Assembly (NCBI GenBank): GCA_029858285.1 | Contig: JAOUFN010000008.1 | Location: forward strand, 30,955 to 94,954 | Length of the DNA stretch: 64,000 nt | Reading direction: 5' to 3' | Source: Nitrospirota bacterium | GTDB taxonomy: Bacteria; Nitrospirota; JACRHL01 | In this document: in pieces, positions 42,532-52,358 of the stretch | How the letters are laid out: each line of letters begins with the position of its first letter | Numbering within the stretch: position 1 is the first letter of the stretch | The notes under the pieces: generated by a model | What the model was told of the DNA's origin: nothing | Seen by the model: only the letters and a program-made list of their open reading frames with translations | The model's database searches: none | Made by a program: the position numbers and the translations under genes

Positions 42532-44085
42532 TCAGCGCAGCATTTTCAGTTGGGCGTAAAGGGAGCGTGTTTCCTCGGAGGGTGAAACGCCGTGGGTGCG
42601 GTCCAGCGCCGCGATCAACCGCTCGTAGGTGGCTGCGGCGTCGGCCGAGCGTCCCTGATGAATGTGCGCGACCATCAACCCGCGGCAGAACGGCTCGCAC
42701 AGGGGATCGGCCTGGATGCCGGCCAGATACAGCCGCTCCACCTGTTGCCACTCTCCGCTTTGTTCCCATTTGCGTGCCCGTTCCGCCAGGTGGCGAACAT
42801 AGCGGGCATGCAATTGACCGCGCAGTGGTTCTCCCCAAGGGACGGGCGAGCCGGACAGGAACGGCCCCCGGTACAGGGAAAGGGCTTCGTCTACCAGCCG
42901 GTTGTATGCGCCGGAGCCGGATTCGGTGGTGCTTGCGGCCTGCTCCAGTCGCCTCTCGAACACCCATGCGTCCACCCACACCTGGGCCGGATTCAGGCGC
43001 AGGCGCCCCTGCTGGCGCTCGACGCAGTTGTCGCAGTCGAGCAGGCGCCGCAATCGGTGCAGGGTGGTGCCCAGGGCGCGCATGCCCGCAAGTCCTCCGG
43101 ATTCGGGCCACAACGCGGCGATGAGTTGCTCCTGGGTTTGCCCCTCCGGGCCGCTTGCTACCAGCAGTTGCAGCAGCTTGATGGGGCCTCTGGGGTTGCG
43201 CAGGCCGGAGCCATCCGTCTTCACCCCGGGCCCCTCCACGGAAAACACTCCCAGGGTTTGCACGCGAACCCGCCACGGCCAGTGCCGGGCGTCCAGTGGG
43301 CCGCTATCGGTTTCTTCCGTCGAGGCCGCCGTCACGCGCATGGCCGCGTCCCCCAGGCCCGCCAGCACGCCGGAAGTGAAATAGGCGGCCAGCGCCCCGC
43401 GACCGGCGTCGTGGCCGGTGCCGCCAGAGTTCCGCAACTGGTCCATCATGAACACAAAGCCGCCTACCCAGCCACCGCTATCCGCCAGCAGCCGGTCCAC
43501 CTGGGTGGTGGAGGGGCGGGCCCATCCCCAGGCCCGGGCCACGGAGGAAGCCTCGCGCCGGGTGAGCCGAAGGTGGCGCCAACTGATGACCCGCAGTCGC
43601 CCGCTGCGGCGAAGTCCACCGAAGGTGCGTGGCGGCGGCATGCGGCTGACCAACACCAGAAACACCCCCTGAGGGGCGTTTTTGGCCAAATCCGCCAGAA
43701 TCGGATAGAGATCCAGGTGGGCCCGCTCCATGCGGTCGATGACCAGGACGAAGGGGCGCGGCGCATGTTTTAACAAACTGCTTAACAGCGCGGAAAGGTT
43801 GCCGCCGGTCACGGGTGTGCCGTGCAACGCCGGGCAACGGCGAATTCCTGCCTGCAATTGGCGCAGGAGTCCGTCGGCACCCGGCTGTTCGGCATTCACG
43901 GTCGCCCAGATTGCGGGCAACCCCGCGTGCCCGGAAAAACCACGGATCAGCGTGGTCTTGCCGGTACCCGGGGGCGCACCTATCCAGGCCGCCGATCCGT
44001 TCCGGAAGGCAGCATCAAGCAATCTATACAGTCTGGCGCGGGCGGCGACAACAGTCGCACCCGGCCGGTCAGTCTCGTCCCCCAT
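42532..44085 (-). CDS. ATPase/winged-helix/BTAD transcriptional regulator
   Basis: A 517-residue protein. The N-terminal third is a STAND-type ATPase with Walker A GAPPGTGKTT (36-45) and Walker B FVLVIDRME. Then comes an OmpR-like winged-helix region (about 275-360; LLQLLVASGPEGQTQEQLIAALWPE) and a C-terminal BTAD/TPR-like domain (370-515) ending YERLIAALDRTHGVSPSEETR. This resembles LAL and SARP regulators of actinobacteria but lacks a long sensory TPR region. GGGGAA precedes ATG 44085. A strong promoter lies 65 bases upstream. The effector is unknown; the ankyrin gene is the obvious local target. Confidence 0.82.
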   Translation of the reverse strand: MGDETDRPGATVVAARARLYRLLDAAFRNGSAAWIGAPPGTGKTTLIRGFSGHAGLPAIWATVNAEQPGADGLLRQLQAGIRRCPALHGTPVTGGNLSALLSSLLKHAPRPFVLVIDRMERAHLDLYPILADLAKNAPQGVFLVLVSRMPPPRTFGGLRRSGRLRVISWRHLRLTRREASSVARAWGWARPSTTQVDRLLADSGGWVGGFVFMMDQLRNSGGTGHDAGRGALAAYFTSGVLAGLGDAAMRVTAASTEETDSGPLDARHWPWRVRVQTLGVFSVEGPGVKTDGSGLRNPRGPIKLLQLLVASGPEGQTQEQLIAALWPESGGLAGMRALGTTLHRLRRLLDCDNCVERQQGRLRLNPAQVWVDAWVFERRLEQAASTTESGSGAYNRLVDEALSLYRGPFLSGSPVPWGEPLRGQLHARYVRHLAERARKWEQSGEWQQVERLYLAGIQADPLCEPFCRGLMVAHIHQGRSADAAATYERLIAALDRTHGVSPSEETRSLYAQLKMLR

Positions 44086-44105
44086 GGTTCCCCAATTGAT
44101 TAACC

Positions 44106-44140
44106 GGCCCCCCACGCAGGTAATGAACATTCGGGGGGCC
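44106..44140 (-). promoter_or_regulatory. Inverted repeat in the leader of the BTAD regulator
   Basis: GGCCCCCC (44106-44113) and GGGGGGCC (44133-44140) form an eight-base perfect stem around 19 bases, between the predicted transcript start (about 44143) and the ATG (44085). It could be an mRNA hairpin or a regulator site. Confidence 0.4.
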
Positions 44141-44149
44141 GCTGAGCGA

Positions 44150-44177
44150 ATTATAGCAATTCGCGACACACTGGCAA
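44150..44177 (-). promoter_or_regulatory. Strong sigma70-type promoter of the BTAD regulator
   Basis: On the minus strand TTGCCA (-35, 44172-44177) and a perfect TATAAT (-10, 44150-44155) are spaced by 16 bases, and an A+T-rich upstream segment precedes them. The leader to the ATG would be about 58 bases. This is the best promoter match I saw in the window. Confidence 0.75.
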
Positions 44178-44417
44178 CAAAAAACCGGAGTGTTTAGTGG
44201 GCATTCTACTTTACTGATTGAGTGCGGGGGAGGGGGTTGAACCCGTTTTCCCTGAAAAATCCGGTTTGGGGTGTCCCCGTTGCGGACTTTCGGCCTGCTG
44301 GTGGTGGAGGTGCCGACAGGCCTCTTTTCGATTTCGGGGAGACCGGGGGGAGCGGGCCGGGATTCGGGGGGTAGTACGTCCGGGTGGGGGCTTTCCCCCT
44401 TGGGTGATCGACCGGGA

Positions 44418-45284
44418 TCAGCCGGGCGGTTTACGCGAATATTCCCGCTGGGGCTGCCCCGCCCCGATGTCCATGGAGATTTCGGCGGCGGGGGCGGAGT
44501 GGGTAAGGCGACCGATAGAAATGACATTCACCCCGGTTTCCGCCACGGCGCGCACATTGTCCAGGTGGATGCCGCCGGAGGCCTCGACGATGGCGCGTCC
44601 GGCAATGTGGGCGACGGCCTTTTTGGTGTCGGCAAGACCGAAATTGTCGAGCATGATGATGTCGGCCCTGGCCTTAAGGGCTTCATCCACCTCGCCCAAA
44701 TGGGTGGTTTCCACCTCCACGCGCAGGGAATGTCCGGCGCGTTCACGCACGCGGCGTACCGCTTCGGCCAGGGAACCGGCCAGGGCGATATGGTTTTCCT
44801 TGATCAGCACACCGTCCGCCAGCCCCATGCGGTGATTGCGACCGCCGCCCATGCGCACCGCGTATTTTTCCAGCATGCGCAGACCGGGGGTGGTTTTGCG
44901 GGTATCGGCGATCATACAGCCGGTGCCCGCCACCGCCTGCACGTAGGCGCGGGTGAGGGTGGCCACGCCGCTCAGCCGTTGCAGCAGGTTGAGGGCCACC
45001 CGCTCCGCCGCCAGCAGGGCGGAGCCGTTGCCGTCCACGGTGAGCAGGACCTCGCCGTTGGCGGCCGCGGCGCCGTCGGCGAGGCGGGCGTCGAAGGTCA
45101 CCTCCGGGTCCACCTGGTAAAACACCTCGCGGGCAGCAGGGATGCCCGCTACCACGATGGGGGCCTCGGCCACGATGCGGCCGGATGCGGACACATCGGC
45201 GAAAGCACCCCCCGTGACGTCGCCAACCCCGACATCCTCGATCAGGGCGCGGGCGACGATCTGGCGCAACAGAACCGGGTTCAC
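44418..45284 (-). CDS. nadC: Nicotinate-nucleotide pyrophosphorylase (carboxylating)
   Basis: Makes nicotinate mononucleotide from quinolinate and PRPP in de novo NAD synthesis. The 288-residue protein shows LIEDVGVGDVT, LNLLQRLSGVATLT, ADTRKTTPGLR, GGGRNHRMGL, LIKENHI, VEVETTHLGEVDEAL and EASGGIHLDNV. GTG 45284 follows GAAGG at seven bases. It lies 46 bases past the valS stop; nadA and nadB are not in view. Confidence 0.94.
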   Translation of the reverse strand: MNPVLLRQIVARALIEDVGVGDVTGGAFADVSASGRIVAEAPIVVAGIPAAREVFYQVDPEVTFDARLADGAAAANGEVLLTVDGNGSALLAAERVALNLLQRLSGVATLTRAYVQAVAGTGCMIADTRKTTPGLRMLEKYAVRMGGGRNHRMGLADGVLIKENHIALAGSLAEAVRRVRERAGHSLRVEVETTHLGEVDEALKARADIIMLDNFGLADTKKAVAHIAGRAIVEASGGIHLDNVRAVAETGVNVISIGRLTHSAPAAEISMDIGAGQPQREYSRKPPG

Positions 45285-45330
45285 CGGGCGGCCTTCATCG
45301 CGGGCCGTGGGTATGTGCCGCGCATGGCCG

Positions 45331-48012
45331 TCAGTCCTCCAGCCCGGCGATCAGCGCCAGGCTCTCTTCCAGACGCCGGGCCAGGTCGGTGAGTTCGGCG
45401 CAGCGCTGCCGGTCGCGCTCCACGATGTCCTGGGGGGCTCGGGCGACAAAACTCTCGTTGGCCAGCTTGCGTTCGATGCCATCGCGCTCGGCCACCAGCT
45501 TGCGCAGTTGCCCTTCCAGCCGCGCCCGCTCGACGGCGGGGTCAATCAGCCCCTTGAGGGGGACCTGCAGCGTGCTGTGGGTGAGCACGGCGGTAAACGA
45601 TGCCGTGGCGCTGTGACAGTCTGGCCCCGCCTCCAGGTGTTCGACGCGGGCCAGCCGCTCCAGCCACGGGCGCCCATCCAGAATGTGGCGGGCGGTAGCC
45701 GCATCCGGGGTCTTCAGCACTGCGGACAACGGCTTGGCGGGGGAAATGTTGAGGCTGGCGCGGGCGCCCCGCACACCGACGATGACGTCACGCAGGGCGT
45801 CCATCACCGCCTCGGCTTCAGCGTCCGTTGGCGCTTCCTCCCCGGTGGGGTAACTGGCGTGCAGAATGGAGCCGTCCGGGTGCGGCAGGCGGTCGCGGAT
45901 TTCTTCGGTAATGAACGGCATGAACGGGTGCAACAGGCGCAGGATGCCGTCCATCACTCCCAGCAGCACGGCACGGGTGGCAGCGGCGCGGGCGGGGTCG
46001 TCGGCGGACAGGTTGGGCTTGGCCAACTCCAGATACCAGTCGCAATACTCGCCCCACACGAAGTTGTAGAGCACCCGGGCGGCCTCGTCGAAGCGGTACA
46101 GGGAGAGTTGGCGGTTGACCTCTGCCGCGGTTTGGGCGAAGCGTCCGGCAATCCACTTTTCCGCCAGGCTGCCGGCGGCAGCTGCGGCGGCCAGATCGGT
46201 GGCGGGGGGCTGGTACGGGGGGAGATTCATCTGCACGAAGCGGGCGGCGTTCCACAGCTTGTTGCAGAAATTGCGGTAGCCCGCGATGCGGTCCTCGGCC
46301 AGTCGGATGTCGCGCCCCGGGCTGGCCATGGCGGCCAGGGTGAAGCGGAAGGCGTCGGTGCCGTACTGGTCCATGATGGTCAGGGGATCCACCACGTTGC
46401 CCTTGGACTTGCTCATTTTCTGCCCCTGGGCGTCGCGTACCAGGGCGTGTACGTAGACCTCGCGGAACGGCACGTCGCCCATGAACTTGAGGCCCATCAT
46501 GATCATGCGGGCGACCCAGAAGAAGATGATGTCGAAGCCGGTGACCAGGGTGCTGGTGGGGTAGAAAGTGGCCAGATCATCGGTGCGCTGGGGCCAGCCC
46601 ATGGTGGAAAACGGCCACAGGGCGGAGGAAAACCAGGTGTCGAGGACGTCGGTCTCTTGCCGCAGATCGGTGCCGCCGCACCCGGCGCAGGCGGACGGAT
46701 CCCGGCGCGCCACGGTGACATGGCCGCAGGGGCAGTACCAGGCGGGGATGCGGTGTCCCCACCAGATCTGGCGGCTGATACACCAGTCGCGGATGTTCTC
46801 CATCCACTCAAAATAGGTGTTTTTCCAGTTGTCGGGGACAAAACGGATGCGGCCGTCCTTCACCGCATCGATGGCGGGGGCGGCCAGGGGCTGCACCTTG
46901 ACGAACCATTGGGTGGAGATGATCGGCTCCACCACCGTTTTGCAGCGGTAGCAGTGGCCCACGGAGTGGGTGTGCTCCTCGATCCCTGCCAGCAACCCGG
47001 CGTCTTGCAGGTCGGCGACGATTTTGGTGCGGCACGCCTCGCGGCTCATGCCCGCGTAGGGTCCAGCGGCTTCACCGGCCATGTGGCCACGGGTGTCCAT
47101 GACGCTGAGCACAGGCAGGTTGTGCTTGCGGCCGAGTTCAAAGTCGTTGGGATCGTGCCCCGGAGTGACCTTGAGGGCGCCGGTGCCGAATTCCATGTCC
47201 ACATAGGCGTCGGCGATGATTTTCAGGGGGCGGCCGAGCAGGGGCAGCAGGGCCTCGCCGCCGAGCAGGTCGGCGTAGCGGTCGTCCTCGGGATGCACGG
47301 CCACGGCGGTGTCGCCCAAGAGGGTTTCCGGGCGGGTGGTGGCGATGGTGAGGGTGCGCGAGGAACCGGCCACGCGGTAATGCAGGTGATAAAGGTGGCC
47401 GCGCACTTCCTCGTGCTCCACTTCCAGATCGGAGAGGGCGGATTCGCAGCGCGGGCACCAGTTGACCAGATAGTCGCCCCGGTAGATCAGCCCCTCTTCA
47501 TAGAGGGACACGAACACCTCGCGCACCGCCTCGGACAGACCGGGGTCCATGGTGAAGCGTTCGCGGCTCCAGTCGCAGGAGGCGCCCAGGCGGCGCAACT
47601 GGCCCATGATGGTGCCGCCGGATTCTTCCTTCCAGTTCCACACCCGCTCAATGAACTTGTCGCGCCCCAGGTCGGTGCGCTGTTTGCCCTCGCGGGCGAG
47701 TTGTTTTTCCACCACGTTCTGGGTGGCGATGCCCGCATGGTCGCAGCCGGGCACCCACAGTGCGTTGTCGCCACGCATGCGGCGCCAGCGGATGAGCAGG
47801 TCCTGAAGGGTGTCGTTGAGGGCGTGCCCCATGTGCAGGCTGCCGGTGACGTTGGGGGGCGGAATGACGATGCTGTAGGCGGGGCCGTGGCCTGCAGGCT
47901 TGAAATCGCCGTTTTGCTCCCACTTGGGGTACCAGCGCGCTTCCACCTCGTGGGGTGCGTACTGCTTGTCGAGGGCGCCTGGGTTGCCGGGCTGTTCCTG
48001 GGTGTCACTCAC
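45331..48012 (-). CDS. valS: Valyl-tRNA synthetase
   Basis: Charges tRNA-Val. The 893-residue class I synthetase has the HIGH equivalent in [15 protein letters not shown], the [12 protein letters not shown] loop, a large CP1 editing domain, and a C-terminal anticodon-binding domain followed by the ValS coiled-coil arm (about 830-893; [24 protein letters not shown]). The start is GTG 48012; the ribosome site is weak. Its position before nadC could allow co-transcription. Confidence 0.95.
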   Translation of the reverse strand: MSDTQEQPGNPGALDKQYAPHEVEARWYPKWEQNGDFKPAGHGPAYSIVIPPPNVTGSLHMGHALNDTLQDLLIRWRRMRGDNALWVPGCDHAGIATQNVVEKQLAREGKQRTDLGRDKFIERVWNWKEESGGTIMGQLRRLGASCDWSRERFTMDPGLSEAVREVFVSLYEEGLIYRGDYLVNWCPRCESALSDLEVEHEEVRGHLYHLHYRVAGSSRTLTIATTRPETLLGDTAVAVHPEDDRYADLLGGEALLPLLGRPLKIIADAYVDMEFGTGALKVTPGHDPNDFELGRKHNLPVLSVMDTRGHMAGEAAGPYAGMSREACRTKIVADLQDAGLLAGIEEHTHSVGHCYRCKTVVEPIISTQWFVKVQPLAAPAIDAVKDGRIRFVPDNWKNTYFEWMENIRDWCISRQIWWGHRIPAWYCPCGHVTVARRDPSACAGCGGTDLRQETDVLDTWFSSALWPFSTMGWPQRTDDLATFYPTSTLVTGFDIIFFWVARMIMMGLKFMGDVPFREVYVHALVRDAQGQKMSKSKGNVVDPLTIMDQYGTDAFRFTLAAMASPGRDIRLAEDRIAGYRNFCNKLWNAARFVQMNLPPYQPPATDLAAAAAAGSLAEKWIAGRFAQTAAEVNRQLSLYRFDEAARVLYNFVWGEYCDWYLELAKPNLSADDPARAAATRAVLLGVMDGILRLLHPFMPFITEEIRDRLPHPDGSILHASYPTGEEAPTDAEAEAVMDALRDVIVGVRGARASLNISPAKPLSAVLKTPDAATARHILDGRPWLERLARVEHLEAGPDCHSATASFTAVLTHSTLQVPLKGLIDPAVERARLEGQLRKLVAERDGIERKLANESFVARAPQDIVERDRQRCAELTDLARRLEESLALIAGLED

Positions 48013-48190
48013 GGGGCTTTATCCGCTGGCAGCGCGCATCGGGGCGCGCCGCCGGAAAGGGGGCACAAAAAAAATGGGGGCGCGAAGGGGACCATTGTAC
48101 GGATTGCGAGGGGTTTGCGCACCCCGTGCCCCCGTCGGGCGGCGGGACGGATGCGGGGGGACGGCGCGACGCGAATGACGGTGCCCGCCC

Positions 48191-49075
48191 TCAGCGTCCT
48201 TCGCTGAGGCGGCGGATCTCCTGCTTGACGATGCTTTCGGCCATGGGCGGCACGGTTTCCCACACCACGCGTTCGACGATCTGCGCGAACATGCGGTCCT
48301 GCTCCGCCTGGCGCTCCTGGATGAGTTGGTTGACCAGGGGTGGCACGGTTTCCCACACGACCTTTTCCACCACGCTGCGGGCAATCCGGGCAACGATTTC
48401 CTGAACCTGTTCGGGCGTCATGCCTGCCATTTCTGACTCCATATCGTTCGAATCCGCCGAACTTGCGGCGGCCGGGGGGGCCGCTGGTGCCCCCGCGCCC
48501 AACAGTGATGAAAGCGCCCGTTCCAGATCCGACGGTGTGGACGCCTCGGGCGCTACAGGCGCGGCAGATGCCGCAGCCGCAGCGGGTGTTGCGGGCGTGT
48601 CCGGGGCAGCCAGCGACACCTCGCCAAATGCCGCAAACGGGCCGGGTTCCTCCGGCGCCTGCGCAGCCTTGGCCGGGGCCGGGGCGGGGGCCGGTTTGGC
48701 GGCGGGAGGCGGTGGTGGCGTGACCGGACGCTGGCGGATACCCAGGTGGGTACGCACCTGCTGCACCAGCAGGGTGGTGTCGATGGGCGTGGGCAGCATG
48801 CCCATCAGCGGGACGCCGCCGGGATCGCCGTTACCAATCAGTACGATGGGCATGCCGCGCGCCAGCCCTTCGGCCTGATTCCACCACGCGGTGAGAGTGG
48901 GGGAGCCGAAGGTGGCGGACAGCATGATCATGTTGAAACCGCCCTTGAGCAGCGCCCCCAACCCCTCTTCAAGAGTCGGGGTGGCAACCACGCTCACCCG
49001 GTCCGGCTCCAGCGCCGCGGTGATGGTGGCGTTCTGCGCCGCGTCGGGGTTGATAACCAAAATTTTCAGTGGCAT
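48191..49075 (-). CDS. Pseudo-receiver protein with duplicated WETVPP motif
   Basis: A 294-residue protein. Residues 1-110 fold like a CheY receiver (ILVINPDAAQN, LTAWWN...IVLIGNG) but the phospho-Asp position reads LSATFG with Ser instead. Residues 112-215 are a Pro/Ala-rich linker. The C-terminus holds two near-identical amphipathic segments, VVEKVVWETVPP (235-246) and IVERVVWETVPP (266-277), 31 residues apart, then VKQEIRRL. Similar tails occur on deltaproteobacterial response regulators, and the helix recalls PopZ-type C-termini. A scaffold or polar assembly role is possible but unproved. AGGGAATTC precedes the ATG. Confidence 0.7.
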   Translation of the reverse strand: MPLKILVINPDAAQNATITAALEPDRVSVVATPTLEEGLGALLKGGFNMIMLSATFGSPTLTAWWNQAEGLARGMPIVLIGNGDPGGVPLMGMLPTPIDTTLLVQQVRTHLGIRQRPVTPPPPPAAKPAPAPAPAKAAQAPEEPGPFAAFGEVSLAAPDTPATPAAAAASAAPVAPEASTPSDLERALSSLLGAGAPAAPPAAASSADSNDMESEMAGMTPEQVQEIVARIARSVVEKVVWETVPPLVNQLIQERQAEQDRMFAQIVERVVWETVPPMAESIVKQEIRRLSEGR

Positions 49076-49164
49076 GAATTCCCTAGACCGATGCCGCCTG
49101 ACAAAGCCCCCCTAGCAGGTACGGGAAGCTAACATGCGGCCCGGATTACGTCAACCGGACCGCG

Positions 49165-49917
49165 TCAGGGCGTTGTCGGAGGGGGGGGCGCCGAATCGGG
49201 AGGTGAAGCGTTGTTCAGCCAGTCGCGGGCAATCCGGGCGCGGGCGCCGGAGGGCTCCAGGGCGATCAGCAGGCGGTACAGGCGTTCCGCGTCCGAGCGG
49301 ATTTCCAACCGGGCCGCCAGGTCGGCCATTTCGTACACCAGTTCCGGATCGGGGCGGCGGCCCGCTGCTTCGGTGCGCTCCAGCAGCCAGCCGTACTGGG
49401 ACGCGGCGGCGTAGGGCTGTCCTGTGGCGGCAAGGGCGCGGGCCAATTGCATGCGAAACAGTTCGTTGCCGGGCTGGATGGCCACTGCCTGACTGAGTGT
49501 GGAGACTGCTGACTCCGGCAGACCGGAGCGCAGGAACAGCAGTCCTAGCAGATAGTGCCCGGCGGCCTGGCTGGGGTAAAGCGTGCGCTGCAGTTGCAGC
49601 AGCGAGAAGGCTTCGGTCAACTGGCCCAGTTCCAAATGGGCCTGGGCGAGGCCGATCAGTGTGTCCGGATGATGGGGATGCCGCGTCTGCAGGTCGGAGA
49701 GGGTTTGCAGGGCTGCCTGATACCGCTCTGCCTGCAGGTCCTGATAGGCGGCGGCCAGGTGGGCGGCATCATCCGCCGGGAGCCCGGCGGCGACCACCGG
49801 GGTGGTCAGCGTGGCTCCGGTCACAAGGCCGATGGCGATGGCACAGGCGATGCCGATGGCCTTGCGGACCAGTGGCCGGATTCCGGCGCGGCGCGTGCGC
49901 TGGTGGAAGGGAATCAT
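49165..49917 (-). CDS. Membrane-anchored TPR protein
   Basis: A 250-residue protein with an N-terminal hydrophobic segment (about 18-45; IGIACAIAIGLVTGATLTTPVVAA) that may be a signal or anchor, then about five TPR repeats (LAAAYQDLQAERYQAALQTLSDL, LIGLAQAHLELGQLTEAFSLL, HYLLGLLFLRSGLPESAVSTL). ATG 49917 overlaps the stop of the coiled-coil gene (ATGA). The last 15 residues are Pro/Ser-rich. It is the last gene of the kinase-regulator-coiled-coil-TPR run and probably acts as a periplasmic adaptor; the partner is unknown. Confidence 0.75.
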   Translation of the reverse strand: MIPFHQRTRRAGIRPLVRKAIGIACAIAIGLVTGATLTTPVVAAGLPADDAAHLAAAYQDLQAERYQAALQTLSDLQTRHPHHPDTLIGLAQAHLELGQLTEAFSLLQLQRTLYPSQAAGHYLLGLLFLRSGLPESAVSTLSQAVAIQPGNELFRMQLARALAATGQPYAAASQYGWLLERTEAAGRRPDPELVYEMADLAARLEIRSDAERLYRLLIALEPSGARARIARDWLNNASPPDSAPPPPTTP

Positions 49918-50900
49918 CGCGGTTTCCGGGGGAGCGTGGCCCCCTCGCGCAGCAGGATTGTCTCGTATTGGGTGGCCTGCCACTCCATGGCGTTGGCCTG
50001 GGCCAGGCGGCCGGAAAGTTCGCCACGGATGCCTGCCAGTTCCTGGGTGAGTTCCCCGATGCGGCGGTCCAGGCGGTTCTGTACCCGCAGGCCGGTAGCG
50101 GAGGGGCGTGCGCCATCCAGGGCTTGAAGTGCCTGCACCGTGTTGCGTTCGGCCTCCAGTTGTGACAATTCCTCCATGGTGGCGTTGGCGTTGAGTTTCA
50201 GCTTTTCGGCGGAATCGCGCAGGATCACCGCCAGGGCGCGCAACTCGTCCGGAGATTCGCGACCCGTGGCTGGGATCGCCTCCGGCACCGTGGTGCGCTG
50301 AATAATGTCGCGCTCGTGCCCCATCAGATTGCGCGCCCTACCCCCCTGGCCGCGTTGCAGGTAAGAGAAAGCGGCGGCGAAGTGTTGCATGCCGTCGGTG
50401 TCGTTGCCGCCGCGCACCTCGCGCTGACCGGTGCGGATCAGGCGTTCGGCCTCGGCGGTGGCGGCCTGGCGCAGCGCCACCTGGCGGGTGCGCAGGGTGG
50501 TGACGAGGATGTTCTCGAGGTTGTCCAGGTTGCGAATTTCGGCCAGCACCCCCCTCAGGGAGCGCAGGGCGCTTTGCAATTCGGCGTCGCGCACCACGCT
50601 GCGCGGTGCCTGCTTGAGCATCTCCACGCGGCTGGACAGCGTCACCTCGTCGCTGGCCAGTCGGGATTCGCGGATTTCGGTCTGGGTCATGCGCTCGCTG
50701 AGGATCGCCACTTCGCGCTCCAGGGCCGCGATGACGGCGCTCCCCGGCGGTTCCGGCTCCTGGGCGGGGGCTGAACGGACCAACAGGCCAAAGGTCCCTG
50801 CGGCTGCCAGCAGCAATGCCAGCAAGGTGGCGGTCCGTGCCAGGTTCGGGGGCGATGGATTCCGCCACCGGCGTGAGAATGGCGCCCCGGGGGCGCTCAT
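49914..50900 (-). CDS. Coiled-coil membrane protein of unknown function
   Basis: A 328-residue protein with one N-terminal membrane segment (about 22-45; LLALLLAAAGTFGLLV) and the rest predominantly helical, Glu/Arg/Ala/Leu-rich, with heptad patterns in VIAALEREVAILSERM and LRSLRGVLAEIRNLDNLENIL. I recognise no domain. ATG 50900 overlaps the regulator stop (ATGA), while its own stop overlaps the TPR gene. Given the kinase and regulator upstream, it may be a structural or signalling output of the system. Confidence 0.65.
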   Translation of the reverse strand: MSAPGAPFSRRWRNPSPPNLARTATLLALLLAAAGTFGLLVRSAPAQEPEPPGSAVIAALEREVAILSERMTQTEIRESRLASDEVTLSSRVEMLKQAPRSVVRDAELQSALRSLRGVLAEIRNLDNLENILVTTLRTRQVALRQAATAEAERLIRTGQREVRGGNDTDGMQHFAAAFSYLQRGQGGRARNLMGHERDIIQRTTVPEAIPATGRESPDELRALAVILRDSAEKLKLNANATMEELSQLEAERNTVQALQALDGARPSATGLRVQNRLDRRIGELTQELAGIRGELSGRLAQANAMEWQATQYETILLREGATLPRKPR

Positions 50901-52318
50901 TCGCCTTCTTCCTCCTCGCCGCCCAGGCCGTGCTTTTTCATTTTGTATTGCAGGGAGCTGCGCTTCAGGCCCAGGGCCTGGGCCACCTTGGTCTGGTTCC
51001 AACGGTAGCGCGTCAGGGCTTCGGTGATGATGCCGCGCTCCATCTCGTCCAGGTGGGCGGTGATGTCCAGTGGGTGGTCGGTGGTGGCGGTGCGGAACGC
51101 CACAGACACCGGTGAAGGAGGTGCGGACTCGCCGCTTGCAACGGCAACCGGCTCGGTTCCCGGCTGCATCAGCTCCCGAGGCAGGTCGGCCAGGGTCAGT
51201 TCCGTCCCGTCGGCCAGCACCACGGCACGCTCAATGACGTTTTGCAGTTCGCGGATGTTGCCCGGCCAGCGGTAAGAGGAAAGGGCGGCCATTACCTCGG
51301 ACGGCATGCTGACCTGCTTGGCCATCTCCTGGCCGTAGCGCAGCAGGAAATGCTGGGCGAGGGGCGCAATGTCCTCGCGCCGGGAGCGCAGCGGCGGCAA
51401 GTCGATGGAAATCACGTTGAGGCGGTAATAGAGGTCCTCGCGGAAGCGGCCGTCACCAATGCGCCGTTTCAGGTCGCAGTGGGTGGCGGCCAGCACCCGC
51501 GCATCCACGCGGATGGTTTTGGCGCCGCCCACGCGTTCGAATTCCTTTTCCTGCAAAAAGCGCAGCAGCTTGACCTGGATGCCCGGGGACAATTCGCCGA
51601 TCTCGTCCAGAAACAGGGTGCCGCCGTCGGCCATTTCGAAACGCCCCTTGCGCAGGCCCGTGGCGCCCGTGTACGAGCCTTTTTCGTGGCCGAACAGTTC
51701 GCTTTCCAACACCCCTTCCGAGAGTGCGGCGCAGTTCACCGCCACAAACGGCCCTCCGGCGCGGGAACTGCGCCGATGCACCTCGCGGGCCACCAGTTCC
51801 TTACCGGTGCCGGACTCTCCCAGCACCAGCACCGGGGCGTTGGAGACCGCCACCTTGTCGATCAGCCGCTGCACCTGGCGCATGGCGGGGCCGTCGCCGA
51901 TCATGGTGCCGGTGCGGCGGGTTTCCTCCTCGCGCAGGTAGCGCACCTGGCTGGTCAGGTGGCGCCGCTCCAGGGCGCGCGCCACCTTCATCTCCACCTC
52001 GTCGATGGAAAACGGCTTGAGGATGTAGTCATACGCCCCCTGGCGCATGGCCTCCACGGCGTTTTCCACCGTGCCGAAGGCGGTCATCACGATCACCTCG
52101 GTCTCCGGGGAAGCGCGTTTGTAGGCGCGCAGCACCTCGAGCCCATCCAGCCCCGGCATGCGCAGGTCGGTGATGACCAGATCGATGCCCGTGTCCGCCT
52201 GCGCCACGGCGGCGGAGCCATCGGCCACCGGGATCACCTCGTAGCCGGTGTCGGCGAAGGCCTGGGTGAGCATTTCGCGCATGGCGTCCTTGTCGTCGGC
52301 AATTACGATGCGTGTCAT
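50897..52318 (-). CDS. Sigma54-dependent response regulator, GSYTGA variant
   Basis: A 473-residue NtrC-type regulator: receiver with Asp51 and LKPFS, AAA+ domain with GESGTGKE and LDEIGELSPG, sigma54 loop GSYTGA in place of GAFTGA, and a Fis-type helix (VAQALGLKRSSLQYKMKKHGLG). ATG 52318 has GAGG eight bases upstream. It lies 40 bases after the histidine kinase gene, the natural partner. Its targets are likely sigma54 promoters, perhaps including this operon; I found no clear -24/-12 site nearby. Confidence 0.92.
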   Translation of the reverse strand: MTRIVIADDKDAMREMLTQAFADTGYEVIPVADGSAAVAQADTGIDLVITDLRMPGLDGLEVLRAYKRASPETEVIVMTAFGTVENAVEAMRQGAYDYILKPFSIDEVEMKVARALERRHLTSQVRYLREEETRRTGTMIGDGPAMRQVQRLIDKVAVSNAPVLVLGESGTGKELVAREVHRRSSRAGGPFVAVNCAALSEGVLESELFGHEKGSYTGATGLRKGRFEMADGGTLFLDEIGELSPGIQVKLLRFLQEKEFERVGGAKTIRVDARVLAATHCDLKRRIGDGRFREDLYYRLNVISIDLPPLRSRREDIAPLAQHFLLRYGQEMAKQVSMPSEVMAALSSYRWPGNIRELQNVIERAVVLADGTELTLADLPRELMQPGTEPVAVASGESAPPSPVSVAFRTATTDHPLDITAHLDEMERGIITEALTRYRWNQTKVAQALGLKRSSLQYKMKKHGLGGEEEEGE

Positions 52319-52358
52319 GGGCTTACCTCAACTTACCTCAGATAATTTCATGCCGGGT

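Larger units (their letters stand above)
44086..44417. promoter_or_regulatory. Intergenic control region upstream of the BTAD regulator
   Basis: This 332-base gap is less G+C-rich than its flanks in the part nearest 44085. It contains the promoter at 44150-44177 and an inverted repeat at 44106-44140. The part near nadC is G-rich with no credible gene; a plus-strand frame there has no recognisable family. Confidence 0.5.

Noticed and set aside
44218..44417. Possible small plus-strand gene beginning near 44218
   Set aside because: Trp/Arg/Gly-rich with no ribosome site or family resemblance, and it runs on into nadC on the opposite strand.
45142..48207. A plus-strand frame of about 1000 codons opposite valS and nadC
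   Set aside because: It is rich in Gly, Gln, His and Val as expected from the complement of the real genes, with no recognisable domain.
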